A DNA stretch of 64,000 bases. Source: a virus. The first letter of the stretch is position 1; each line of letters opens with the position of its first letter. The notes below the pieces were generated by a model that did not search any database, was not told the origin of the DNA, and saw only the letters and a list, made by a program, of their open reading frames with translations. The stretch covers positions 1 to 64,000 of the IMG/VR virus record IMGVR_UViG_3300008107_000046; one strand, written 5' to 3'. The position numbers and the translations under genes were made by a program. Positions 40,734 to 49,114 of the stretch are shown here, piece by piece.

Positions 40734-41310
40734 GAAATTACCTAAGAGAATATTTTTTACTGGAGTTCCTGGATCCCGTTGGAGTGGTATCGCTCAGACA
40801 TTAGAAACGATGTCTGGTATGAATACCTCTGATCGTACTCCTGAGCGTGAATACGTTCATCATAGTTATACTGGACATAAAGGAGCATATTTTGGACCTG
40901 GAATGGAATTTGAACCAATTCTTGATCCTGATTATATTGATCAGGCATGGGTTAAACCTCAAGGTTGTAAACTTGTTAAAAGTCATGAATGGTCTTATTA
41001 TCTAGGTCAAATAAAAAATAAGTTTCCTGATGATTGGATTGTTATGGTTTATAGACCTGACATGAATAGTTATGCCTGGTGGCATGAAGCAGGTGGGTTT
41101 CAAATTAAATATCCAAACTATACATCTTATAAAAACAGTGCTATAATGATGTCTGAGATTATGAAACAAAATTCTGAAATATTGAATTTTGGTATGATAA
41201 ATAAGTGCAAGTGGGAGTATTTTACTCCAACTTGGATAAATCAAAACTTTGGTCAGAACATTGAAGTGAAAACCGTATTTAATGATATTTTGATTACATT
41301 AATTAAATAA
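40732..41310 (+). CDS. P-loop, sulfotransferase-like protein
   Basis: A 192-aa protein with an N-terminal phosphate-binding loop FFTGVPGSRWSGIAQTL (residues 8-24) like the 5'-phosphosulfate-binding loop of sulfotransferases. Later DDWIVMVYRPDMNSYAWW resembles the R-x-P-x-x-x-S/Y region. The type is recurrent in cyanophages. It may transfer sulfate or serve a kinase-like role; I cannot separate the two from sequence. Confidence 0.62.
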   Translation: MKLPKRIFFTGVPGSRWSGIAQTLETMSGMNTSDRTPEREYVHHSYTGHKGAYFGPGMEFEPILDPDYIDQAWVKPQGCKLVKSHEWSYYLGQIKNKFPDDWIVMVYRPDMNSYAWWHEAGGFQIKYPNYTSYKNSAIMMSEIMKQNSEILNFGMINKCKWEYFTPTWINQNFGQNIEVKTVFNDILITLIK

Positions 41311-41316
41311 TAAATA
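41310..41316 (+). promoter_or_regulatory. Late promoter-like box (ATAAATA)
   Basis: ATAAATA lies 28 nt upstream of the ferritin-like gene's ATG at 41345, with the same spacing as the virion-gene boxes. This suggests late expression of a gene that lies among accessory enzymes. Confidence 0.55.
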
Positions 41317-41344
41317 ATAGTACAATTTAAAGGAGTCTTTAAAA

Positions 41345-42019
41345 ATGCTTTCTGGAAAAGAATTTGTTAAAAAAATTAAGGAAGAGAATGCTGAACTTTT
41401 TGAGCAGTCACGCTTGAATGTTCGTCGTTTCTTTGCTTCAAATCCAAGCAAAGAGCATATGGTTGAGCACTTCCGTGGTCGCATGGTAAACGAAGCAATG
41501 AACATGAAGGCAATTGCTGCTGAAGTTGCTGCTGCTCCTGCATCCATGGACGTTACCGAACTTGAGTTGCTGACCAAGCAAGCACAAGATGAGGCAAAGC
41601 ACTTCCGTATGGTTAAGGAAGTTATTGAGCACATCTCAGGCGAAACCGTAGATGTTGATGCTGCATTTGCTGCAGAAGCATCAGCACCACAAGCAAAAGG
41701 TGCTACCCTTTTGGATAAGTACGGTGCATCTGAAGATCCTGCTGCTCTTGCTGCATACCAACTCGTTGCTGAAGGTCGTGCAGAAGCAGTTTGGAATGAA
41801 ATGGCAGAATGTGTAGAAGATGAGTTTATCTCTTCACGTTATGCTGCTATTGCTAAGGACGAAGGTTTCCATGCTAACATCGGTGGTTGGAAACTTGAGA
41901 AACTCGTAGAGGGTGCTTCTGACCTTCAAGAGCGTATCCTTGCAATGGTTGCTCAAATGCGTTCTGATCTCCTTGAGATCAGCAACAAGAACACCGCTGT
42001 TCCTTTTGCTGCCGTCTGA
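41345..42019 (+). CDS. Ferritin-like di-iron protein
   Basis: A 224-aa helical protein with a complete di-iron ligand set spaced as in ferritin-like four-helix bundles: E50, then E83-x2-H86 (DEAKH), E143, and E173-x2-H176 (DEGFH). It could be an oxidase, oxygenase or iron/oxidative-stress protein. It is not PTOX: the expected LET and NERMHL motifs are absent. It has a strong RBS (AAAGGAG), a late box, and noticeably richer GC and C-ending codons than its neighbours, hinting at recent host origin or selection for high expression. Confidence 0.75.
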   Translation: MLSGKEFVKKIKEENAELFEQSRLNVRRFFASNPSKEHMVEHFRGRMVNEAMNMKAIAAEVAAAPASMDVTELELLTKQAQDEAKHFRMVKEVIEHISGETVDVDAAFAAEASAPQAKGATLLDKYGASEDPAALAAYQLVAEGRAEAVWNEMAECVEDEFISSRYAAIAKDEGFHANIGGWKLEKLVEGASDLQERILAMVAQMRSDLLEISNKNTAVPFAAV

Positions 42020-42036
42020 TAGATAATTAAAATATT

Positions 42037-42291
42037 ATGAGTACAGTGGAATTGAGAAGACGTAAAGATAAAACTCGCATAATTAAGTGGGTTAGCGCCA
42101 GCACAATACTCATCGCAATGGTGTTTCATGTGCTGGGGCTAACCCCTTGGAATAGCATCCTACAACTAATTGGTGCTTCAGGGTGGACGTATGTTGGATT
42201 TAAATGGAAAGAACGTTCAATTATAATGAACTTTCTTCCACAATTTTTTATTATTATACCTGGATTGTTTTACTTATTTTTTATAAAATGA
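42037..42291 (+). CDS. Small membrane protein
   Basis: An 84-aa protein with a basic N terminus (MSTVELRRRKDKTRII), a hydrophobic helix at about 18-37, and a second at about 62-83. The WNSILQLIGASGWTYVGFKW middle is typical of a small family shared by cyanophages and cyanobacteria. It overlaps the next gene by 4 nt. Function is unknown. Confidence 0.65.
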   Translation: MSTVELRRRKDKTRIIKWVSASTILIAMVFHVLGLTPWNSILQLIGASGWTYVGFKWKERSIIMNFLPQFFIIIPGLFYLFFIK

Positions 42292-43244
42292 CTGAAGAAA
42301 TTGATGAGTTAAAAAATTCTTTAGATTTTAGTAAAATAAGAATAGGATCACATAGATGGAGTGTTGAATCTAATAGAGAATTAGAATATATTGAGTGGGA
42401 TAGTTTACCTGATGATGTTGATGAACAACGAGATAACTTAAAAAGGTTTTTTTATGATCGTGATTATGAAAATATTTTATTGATTTTTTTTAAAAGTGGT
42501 GCTGGTGGGTTATTCTTATCAAATTGTCTTGCATTAAGTGATAGTGTTGGTAGTATTTTCATTGATATTGAAGAGAAAATAAGATTTTTTAATAAGTATC
42601 TTGAATCTCAAAAAGTTTTTTGGAATGATTGTTATATAAACAATACTTCACCAGAAGTCCATCAAAATAATAAAGAATACTTTAGAAAAAGATATCATTT
42701 TGTTTATGAACATAATCCAAAATATATAAAGCATCATTTAAAATTTTGGAGTAATTGTAATGTAATATACTTTACAAATCCAGATTTATTTTGTAAAATA
42801 CGTCAGTTATTGAAAAATATAGATGGGAATTTGGGATACATTAGTTATGAAAAAGTCAAAGAAGACTTAGATGATTATCCAATACCAAAAAGTTTTAAGG
42901 ATTTTTTTAATCTCCCTAAAAAAACTCAAGAAAGTTTAAAAAATGCTTATAAGAGTGATGAAAATTTAAGCACATTTTGCTTTCTTAAAAACAAAAAGTT
43001 ATTTTATGTTTGGGATACGAATTGGTATTTTTCTGAAGAAGATACTGTAACTCATATTAGAGAACTTTATGATTTATTTGGATTTAAAGATTTTAATGAT
43101 GAAGTGATACGCGAATTTTATAGAAAATGGATTTCAAAATTGGATTATTTTGCAGAGAGAGAAATTCCAGATAATATACAAGAATTACTTAAAGATAAAA
43201 AAAATTTTGATAAAGACATAACTTCTTTTTGGGATTTATACTGA
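42288..43244 (+). CDS. Sulfotransferase-like family protein, copy 1
   Basis: A 318-aa protein from the ATG at 42288; the longer frame from 42204 lies in the membrane-protein gene. It shares with copies 2-5 a glycine loop FFKSGAGGLFLSNCLALSD (about residues 67-85), YFTNPDLFCKIRQLLKN, and YVWDTNWYFSEEDTV followed by a C-terminal helix pair (LYDLFGF, YRKWI). Loop and layout recall the 5'-phosphosulfate loop (KSGTTW), 3'-phosphate segment and C-terminal half of sulfotransferases, but the usual Thr is Gly. The fold and substrate are inferred. Confidence 0.6.
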   Translation: MTEEIDELKNSLDFSKIRIGSHRWSVESNRELEYIEWDSLPDDVDEQRDNLKRFFYDRDYENILLIFFKSGAGGLFLSNCLALSDSVGSIFIDIEEKIRFFNKYLESQKVFWNDCYINNTSPEVHQNNKEYFRKRYHFVYEHNPKYIKHHLKFWSNCNVIYFTNPDLFCKIRQLLKNIDGNLGYISYEKVKEDLDDYPIPKSFKDFFNLPKKTQESLKNAYKSDENLSTFCFLKNKKLFYVWDTNWYFSEEDTVTHIRELYDLFGFKDFNDEVIREFYRKWISKLDYFAEREIPDNIQELLKDKKNFDKDITSFWDLY

Positions 43245-44185
43245 TGACTAAAGAAATTAAAATTGGATCTCATAGATGGAACTCTAATTCTGGTAGACAA
43301 CTTGAATATATCAAGTGGCATGGTGTTCCAGATAACATAGAATATCAAAGAAAAAAATTAAAAAGATCTTTTTATGATCGTGATTACGATAAAGTTATAA
43401 TTTTGTTTTTCCAAAGTGGTGCTGGTGGACTGTTTTTAGCAAATTGTTTGTCTTTAAGTATTTCTGTTTGTAGTTCATTTGTTCATTTAAATGAGAAAAT
43501 AGAATTATTAAATAAGTATTTAAATTCTCAAGGGACTTTTTGGAATGATCTTTATCTGAATAATTATTATCCAGAATTGTTTTTAGAACAACCAGAAGAA
43601 GGTGTTTGGCACACTACAGACGGGTATTTTTTTGTTCATGAACATGAAGGTAAAAATATACCTTTACATTTAGATTTTTGGAATAATGCAAGTATGATTT
43701 ATTTCAAAAATACAGATCTTTTTTGTAAAATTAGAAAATTACTTAAAAATATTGATGGTAAAGCAGGTTATATAAGTTATGAACCACTGCTACCTAATAA
43801 AGAAGAATATCCTATCCCTCATAGTTTTTCTGAATTTTTTAATTTATCTACTAAAGAGCAAGATGATTTAAAAAATGCTTATAGAAGTGCAGATTTATAT
43901 TCATCATCATTTTTAAAAAATAAAAAACCTTTATATGTTTGGGATACGAATTGGTATTTTTCTGAAGAAGATACTGTAACTCATATTAAAGAACTTTATG
44001 ATTTATTTGGATTTAAAGATTTTAATGAAAAAATTATAACTTCGTATTATAGAAAGTGGATATCAACTTTAGATGAATTAAGCAAAACTGCGATACCTAA
44101 AATGCTTAATATTGATGAATTATTAAAAGATAGGCAAAATTATGATGTTGCAATATCTAACTTTAAAGATATTACAAAAAAATAA
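43244..44185 (+). CDS. Sulfotransferase-like family protein, copy 2
   Basis: A 313-aa protein starting at an ATG that overlaps the previous stop (TGATG). It holds KIGSHRWNSNSGRQLEYI, FFQSGAGGLFLANCLSLS, YFKNTDLFCKIRKLLKN and YVWDTNWYFSEEDTV. Gln replaces the Lys of copy 1 in the loop. Its 3' part (43934-44028) is 95 nt with one base different from copy 1 (43005-43099), evidence of recent duplication or gene conversion. Confidence 0.6.
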   Translation: MTKEIKIGSHRWNSNSGRQLEYIKWHGVPDNIEYQRKKLKRSFYDRDYDKVIILFFQSGAGGLFLANCLSLSISVCSSFVHLNEKIELLNKYLNSQGTFWNDLYLNNYYPELFLEQPEEGVWHTTDGYFFVHEHEGKNIPLHLDFWNNASMIYFKNTDLFCKIRKLLKNIDGKAGYISYEPLLPNKEEYPIPHSFSEFFNLSTKEQDDLKNAYRSADLYSSSFLKNKKPLYVWDTNWYFSEEDTVTHIKELYDLFGFKDFNEKIITSYYRKWISTLDELSKTAIPKMLNIDELLKDRQNYDVAISNFKDITKK

Positions 44186-45078
44186 TGAAAAAAATATTTT
44201 CTTATCTTTGGAGTTCTCATGGTGTAGAATATAAGTTAATTGATGAACATGAAATAAAAAATGACAAGGAAAGAATATATTCTTATATAAATCCAGATTA
44301 TAAAAATGTACTATTCATTTACTACAAAAGTGGTGCTGGAGGACTATTTTTGGCAAATTGTTTGGCACTAAGTGAACAGGTATATACTTTACATTCTACT
44401 TTAGATAGTAAAATTGAGTATTTAAATAATTCTTTAGAAAAACAAGAATTATTTTGGAATGATGTATATTTAATACCACCTATAATTGAATATGATACTC
44501 CAGAACATGTTCATAAAAACAGATACACAATAATATTTGATCATGATCCAAAAAATATAAAACTTCATTTGAAACATTGGAATAATCTGGATGTAATATA
44601 TTTTACAAATCCAGATTTATTCTGTAAAGTTAGAAGATTGTTAAAAAATTATGATGGTGTATTTGTTAAAGATAGTGTAGAATACATAAAAGATTGTGAT
44701 GAAAAAATGATTCCATCATCTATAAATGGATTTAGTTCTCTTGAAAAAGAAAAGCAGATAAAATTAAAAAATATTTTTAAAAGTGGCGAAAACCTAAACA
44801 ATTTTTGCTTTCTCAAAAACAAAAAATTATTTTATGTTTGGGATACAAACTGGTATTTTTCTGAAGATTGTACTATAATGCAAATAAAGGAACTTTATGA
44901 ACATTTAAATTTTCCAGATTTTCATGAAGATGTAGTACGCTCTTATTATAAAAAATGGATTTTAAAACTAGATGATTTGAGGTCTAAAGAAATACCTACT
45001 GATTTTACTAGTATTATTAATGATGAGAAGTACTACGATAAATCCATAGCAATACACGAAGAAAAAACCCCCATCTAA
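44185..45078 (+). CDS. Sulfotransferase-like family protein, copy 3
   Basis: A 297-aa protein with the same signature segments (YYKSGAGGLFLANCLALS, YFTNPDLFCKVRRLLKN, YVWDTNWYFSEDCTI, YYKKWI), but a distinct N terminus. The ATG overlaps the previous TAA. It retains Lys in the loop. Presumably it makes a related product or acts on a different acceptor. Confidence 0.58.
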   Translation: MKKIFSYLWSSHGVEYKLIDEHEIKNDKERIYSYINPDYKNVLFIYYKSGAGGLFLANCLALSEQVYTLHSTLDSKIEYLNNSLEKQELFWNDVYLIPPIIEYDTPEHVHKNRYTIIFDHDPKNIKLHLKHWNNLDVIYFTNPDLFCKVRRLLKNYDGVFVKDSVEYIKDCDEKMIPSSINGFSSLEKEKQIKLKNIFKSGENLNNFCFLKNKKLFYVWDTNWYFSEDCTIMQIKELYEHLNFPDFHEDVVRSYYKKWILKLDDLRSKEIPTDFTSIINDEKYYDKSIAIHEEKTPI

Positions 45079-45083
45079 AGATT

Positions 45084-45707
45084 ATGAAAAAAATGGTAAT
45101 TCTTACTGGACCACAAGGGTCTGGTAATCATCTTTGGTCTAAGATATTCTCACTGCACCCAGAAGTATTTGGGTGGAAGACACTTCTTGATAACTATTGG
45201 GAAGCACATAGATTTGCAGAACCATTCTGTGAACATTGGAAAGACCCATCAAAACTTAAGGACTTTGATTGGTCTACTCATGACTATTTCTTTACAAGTA
45301 TTAGTGTTCCTCTTGGTATTCAAGAAACTAAGTGGGAACCAAACATCATGAAGTTTGCAAATGAAGTTGAGAAACTTGGTATTGAAACTCAGATTGTTGT
45401 AATCGGTAGAGATCAAAATATTCTCAGACATCAACAGAATAGATTGAGAAAAGAAAGTACTCTTCATCATTTCATGAAACAACTTCCAGAGTTTCGTAAT
45501 CCAATCTTTTTGAGTTATGAACTTCTTTATCTCTACAAACAAGATTATTTGAAGTCTCTGAATGTTGGTATTCCAATTGCTTGGGATGATGATAGAGTAG
45601 ATGAAATACTATCTAATGATTCTAATGATAAGTATATTCAACATGTGCAGGAATATTTTCTAGATAATTGTAATAAAACTGGTATTCCATTAAAAACTCC
45701 AAAATAG
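45084..45707 (+). CDS. P-loop sulfotransferase-like protein
   Basis: A 207-aa protein. It begins with VILTGPQGSGNHLWSKIFS and continues LHPEVFGWKTLLDNYW, a pattern of P-loop sulfotransferases and related nucleotide-binding proteins in marine phages. QIVVIGRDQNILRHQQNRLRK resembles the R-x-P region. It is a paralogue of 46788-47438 and sits among the SGAGG family genes, suggesting a joint pathway. Confidence 0.68.
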   Translation: MKKMVILTGPQGSGNHLWSKIFSLHPEVFGWKTLLDNYWEAHRFAEPFCEHWKDPSKLKDFDWSTHDYFFTSISVPLGIQETKWEPNIMKFANEVEKLGIETQIVVIGRDQNILRHQQNRLRKESTLHHFMKQLPEFRNPIFLSYELLYLYKQDYLKSLNVGIPIAWDDDRVDEILSNDSNDKYIQHVQEYFLDNCNKTGIPLKTPK

Positions 45708-45708
45708 A

Positions 45709-46437
45709 ATGGAATGGCAACCATTTTTTCCAGCGCGTTATAATTTTAATTTTGAAACACATGATGAAAGAATAATTGATTTTTATTCTAAATTTAAAAA
45801 TAATAATAAAAACTCAAATTCCATTTTAATTATTTTTGAAGGAGGTTCTGGTGGAGGATTTCTTGCAAATTGCTTATCATTTAGCAGTAAAATTTCTTCC
45901 AAAATTAATAATAAATTAGAATACTTATTGGAAAAATTAAATATAATGGATGTTGTTTGGGATGATTTTCACTTAAACAATGTGATAGATGAAAACAATT
46001 ATTTCTTTATATTAGATCATCCACTTACAACAAATGTTTTAAAATATCATCTAAATTATTGGAAAAGTCCTACAGTCATTTTGTTTAAAAATCCCACATT
46101 ATTTTGTAAATTGAGGAGATGTGTTTGGGACGTTTCTGGGGAGATATGTTATGACCCAAATTATTTGGATGGTCAATTAAAAGATTATAATAAGTTTGGG
46201 GAATATAATGATAAAAATCAATTATATTCCTTTTGTGATATAAAAACAAAAACTAATTTTTACATTTGGGATACTAATTGGTATTTTTCATCAAAAGATA
46301 CTATTGAAAATTTGAAGATAATTTATCATTCTTTAGATCTTGGAGAATTTGACGAAAAATCTATATTGAAGTATTATAAATCATGGATTAATAAGATAAA
46401 TTATTTAAAGACTTTACCTGTTGTAGATAATGAATGA
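45709..46437 (+). CDS. Sulfotransferase-like family protein, copy 4 (short)
   Basis: A 242-aa member starting 1 nt after the previous stop. The loop is FEGGSGGGFLANCLSFSSKI (Lys and Ser changed), followed by LFKNPTLFCKLRRCVWD, YIWDTNWYFSSKDTI and YYKSWI. It lacks about 60 residues in the middle relative to copies 1-3, and the altered loop may mean altered or lost donor binding. Confidence 0.58.
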   Translation: MEWQPFFPARYNFNFETHDERIIDFYSKFKNNNKNSNSILIIFEGGSGGGFLANCLSFSSKISSKINNKLEYLLEKLNIMDVVWDDFHLNNVIDENNYFFILDHPLTTNVLKYHLNYWKSPTVILFKNPTLFCKLRRCVWDVSGEICYDPNYLDGQLKDYNKFGEYNDKNQLYSFCDIKTKTNFYIWDTNWYFSSKDTIENLKIIYHSLDLGEFDEKSILKYYKSWINKINYLKTLPVVDNE

Positions 46438-46786
46438 ATATTCAAAGTTAATAAAACTTGCAGAAAGTAATAGCACTACTCAGGATAAACTTGAAGAGTT
46501 ATCTAAACATGAGCACTATGGTATAAGATATCGAGTAGCAAAAAATTCTAATACATCATCTAAAATATTGTCTTCATTTATTTGTGATGAAAGTATATCA
46601 GTAAGATATGAAACTGCAAAAAATAAAAATGCTGATGTAAAAGATTTAGTTTCTTTACTTAAAGATAAGAGTTCAATAGTTGTCGATGCTGCTAAAAAAA
46701 CATTAGAATTAAAGACTGGTAAAGAAATTTCAACAACAACTACTACTGGGATAAGAAAAGTTAAACTCATTACTGATTATTTTTAA
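46430..46786 (+). CDS. HEAT/LRV-like repeat protein
   Basis: A 118-aa protein overlapping copy 4 by 8 nt. Two to three helical repeats read LIKLAESNSTTQDKLEELSK, then HEHYGIRYRVAKNSNTS, then CDESISVRYETAKNKNAD, the pattern of variant leucine-rich (LRV) or HEAT repeats that bind proteins. It may dock partner enzymes in the cluster. No catalytic site is seen. Confidence 0.65.
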   Translation: MNEYSKLIKLAESNSTTQDKLEELSKHEHYGIRYRVAKNSNTSSKILSSFICDESISVRYETAKNKNADVKDLVSLLKDKSSIVVDAAKKTLELKTGKEISTTTTTGIRKVKLITDYF

Positions 46787-46787
46787 T

Positions 46788-47438
46788 ATGAAAAAACTCT
46801 TAATTATCACTGGACCACAAGGATCTGGTAACCATTTCTTCAGCAGGGTATTCAGTACTCACCCTAAAGTTGGTGGATGGAAAAGTCTCCTTGATAAGTA
46901 TTGGGTTCCAAGTGATGAAGAATACTTCGCTAAGTATTGGGTTCACCCAGAAGAACTCACCGAAAAGGATTTTGATGGATTTGATTATTGGTTGGCGAAT
47001 GTAAGTTGTCCATTCTTCTATGATGGTGTTAGGTATATTCCTAAGATCAAAGAGTTTGCAGAACGAGCACAATCTTTTGGGATTGATGTTCAGATTGCAA
47101 TTATTGTGAGAGAACCAAACATTAATGCTCAGCAGCAACTCCGTGTAAGAAAAGAGATTACAACTCCTATTGCTCAGGATTACTATTATAATACTCTTAT
47201 TCCTTCTGGATTTAAAATACACTTCTTAGATAATGAAGCATTCTTTTTGCATCGCCAACATTATCTAAAGTGGGTGAGCGAACTTTTAGACTTCCCAGTT
47301 GATTATGATAATCCTGATATCTTTAAGTTTATTGTGGATGATCCAAATAAAAAATATGTTAAGTATATTGATGAATATTGGTTGGACAAAGAGGTGTTGG
47401 ATGGTGTAAGATCGAAGAAAGAGAGAGGAGTTTCCTAA
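46788..47438 (+). CDS. P-loop sulfotransferase-like protein, second copy
   Basis: A 216-aa paralogue of 45084-45707. It starts IITGPQGSGNHFFSRVFS, then HPKVGGWKSLLDKYW; QIAIIVREPNINAQQQ holds the Arg-x-Pro region. The two P-loop copies alternate with the SGAGG family genes. A strong RBS for the next gene (GAGAGAGGAG) lies inside its 3' end. Confidence 0.66.
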   Translation: MKKLLIITGPQGSGNHFFSRVFSTHPKVGGWKSLLDKYWVPSDEEYFAKYWVHPEELTEKDFDGFDYWLANVSCPFFYDGVRYIPKIKEFAERAQSFGIDVQIAIIVREPNINAQQQLRVRKEITTPIAQDYYYNTLIPSGFKIHFLDNEAFFLHRQHYLKWVSELLDFPVDYDNPDIFKFIVDDPNKKYVKYIDEYWLDKEVLDGVRSKKERGVS

Positions 47439-47617
47439 TGAACACTAGTCCACAATTTCCTTATCCTGGATTTCCTTATAAATTACAACATTTGGATAAA
47501 AAAGATAAGAAAGTTTGTTACTTTGAATGCAAAGAACACCTGGATAAATATCTACTGAGAAATAATCTGAAGAAAAAGGACGTTAACATTGAAATTAATA
47601 AAAAAACTAATAAGTGA
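47438..47617 (+). CDS. Small hypothetical protein
   Basis: A 59-aa Lys-rich protein from the ATG at 47438 behind GAGAGAGGAG; the longer in-frame TTG at 47378 lies within the previous gene. It begins MNTSPQFPYPGFPYKLQHL, and no family is recognised. It may be an accessory of the surrounding enzymes. Confidence 0.55.
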   Translation: MNTSPQFPYPGFPYKLQHLDKKDKKVCYFECKEHLDKYLLRNNLKKKDVNIEINKKTNK

Positions 47618-47693
47618 TATTAAAGATTATTATTACTTGATTAGATTGAAAAAAAGATTAAAAGGAAAAAAAGATCCGTTTATTTACAAATGA
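47589..47693 (+). CDS. Tiny basic protein with a TTG start
   Basis: A 34-aa protein not preceded by an ATG: TTG at 47589, ending KKRLKGKKDPFIYK. The DPFIYK end is frequent in tiny cyanophage proteins. Its stop overlaps the carbamoyltransferase ATG (ATGA), the junction expected of a real coupled gene. Function is unknown. Confidence 0.5.
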   Translation: MKLIKKLISDIKDYYYLIRLKKRLKGKKDPFIYK

Positions 47694-49114
47694 TTACTTG
47701 GGGAATTTCATCCGAAAGTCATAATGCTGCACTTTCTGTTTTTATGAATGATACTCTCATTTTTGCGAGTGAAAGTGAGAGATTTAGTGGTATCAAGAAT
47801 GATCCTCAATTGAATGATGGCATAATTAACTATGCATTATCATTTGGAAAACCAGAATTGGTCTGTTGGTATGAAAACCCATATAAAAAAACACTTAGAC
47901 AACTTCTTGCTGGTCAAGGATGGATCCAAAACGTCAAGAAGTATGTTGATGCTCCGATCAAGTATTATGATCACCATTATACTCATGCTTGTGCTGGTTA
48001 TTTCACCAGCAAGTTTGACGAGTGTTGCGTGGTGGTTATTGATGCTATAGGAGAATTTCAAACACTTACAATTTGGGAAGCAAAGGGTAATAAACTAAAA
48101 CTTAAATTTCAACGTAGATATCCACACAGCGTCGGACTTTGGTACTCTGCAATGACCCAAAGGTGTGGATTGAAACCAAATGAAGAAGAATATATCCTCA
48201 TGGGCATGTCTGCTTATGGGGATAAACTGCGTTATGAAAATGATATTTACCGAGATTTTATAGGATTTAGAACTGCGGCATTTAAAAAAAACTTACATAA
48301 AGGATGTAAGGATTGGAGACCAGATATTAATAATACTTTTGATATTGCTGCTGCAACTCAAGACATTTATGAAACAATATTTAGAGATATACTGCAGAAG
48401 GCATCTAATATTGTTAAAAGTAATAATTTAGTTTTGATGGGTGGGTGTGCGTTGAATTGTGTTGCAAATCCAATTGCGTATTATTATTATGATAATGTGT
48501 GGATTATGCCTGCACCTGGAGATAATGGATCTGCAATTGGTGCTGTGCTTGCACACAAAAAGAAACATATTGATTGGCATGGACCTTATCTTGGATATCA
48601 TATTAAATCAGTTGCATCAAACGAAGAAATTGTTAATCACTTGATGGATCATGGTCTTTGTGGAGTTGCAAGGGGTCGTGCAGAGTTTGGTCCCAGGGCA
48701 TTAGGTAATCGTAGTTTGCTTGCTGATCCTAGAGATCCTCAGATTAAGTCAATGGTTAATAATATCAAACAAAGACAACAGTTCAGACCATTTGCTCCTG
48801 TGATTATGGAGGAATATGTACATGATTATTTTAGGATGCCTACGAATTCTTCACCATATATGCAGTATGCAGTAAAATGTAGATATTCTAAAAAGTTTCC
48901 TGCGATTGTTCATGTAGATAAGACAAGTAGAGTTCAAACTGTAAATAGACAGCAGAATGCAGAACTTTATGATCTTTTGAAATTGTGGTATGAAAAAACT
49001 GGTTGTCCTATGTTACTGAATACCAGTTTAAATATTAAAGGAAAACCAATGGTGAATGACGAAAAAGATTGTAAAGAGTGGGAAGATATGTATAAGGTTA
49101 AAGTTTTTATATGA
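47690..49114 (+). CDS. Carbamoyltransferase (NodU/CmcH family)
   Basis: A 474-aa protein. The N terminus (WGISSESHNAALSVFMND, SESERFSGIK) and HHYTHACAGYFTS, with the His residues of the YrdC/Kae1-like carbamoyl-adenylate centre, are followed by VVIDAIGEFQT, LMGGCALNCVANP, PGDNGSAIGA, RAEFGPRALGNRSLLADPR and MLLNTSLNIKG. All are signature blocks of nodulation-type carbamoyltransferases, which place carbamoyl groups on sugar hydroxyls. It lies in the sulfotransferase-like cluster, suggesting decorated glycans or a metabolite. Length is near normal (about 550 aa) but the C-terminal end is short. Confidence 0.87.
   Translation: MITWGISSESHNAALSVFMNDTLIFASESERFSGIKNDPQLNDGIINYALSFGKPELVCWYENPYKKTLRQLLAGQGWIQNVKKYVDAPIKYYDHHYTHACAGYFTSKFDECCVVVIDAIGEFQTLTIWEAKGNKLKLKFQRRYPHSVGLWYSAMTQRCGLKPNEEEYILMGMSAYGDKLRYENDIYRDFIGFRTAAFKKNLHKGCKDWRPDINNTFDIAAATQDIYETIFRDILQKASNIVKSNNLVLMGGCALNCVANPIAYYYYDNVWIMPAPGDNGSAIGAVLAHKKKHIDWHGPYLGYHIKSVASNEEIVNHLMDHGLCGVARGRAEFGPRALGNRSLLADPRDPQIKSMVNNIKQRQQFRPFAPVIMEEYVHDYFRMPTNSSPYMQYAVKCRYSKKFPAIVHVDKTSRVQTVNRQQNAELYDLLKLWYEKTGCPMLLNTSLNIKGKPMVNDEKDCKEWEDMYKVKVFI

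Noticed and set aside
41345-42019. Plastoquinol terminal oxidase (PTOX)
   Set aside because: Di-iron ligands fit, but the LET, NERMHL and LEEEA motifs of PTOX are absent.
44101-44185. Frameshift joining the sulfotransferase-like copies into one gene
   Set aside because: Each copy has its own start in a stop-start overlap and a complete set of motifs.
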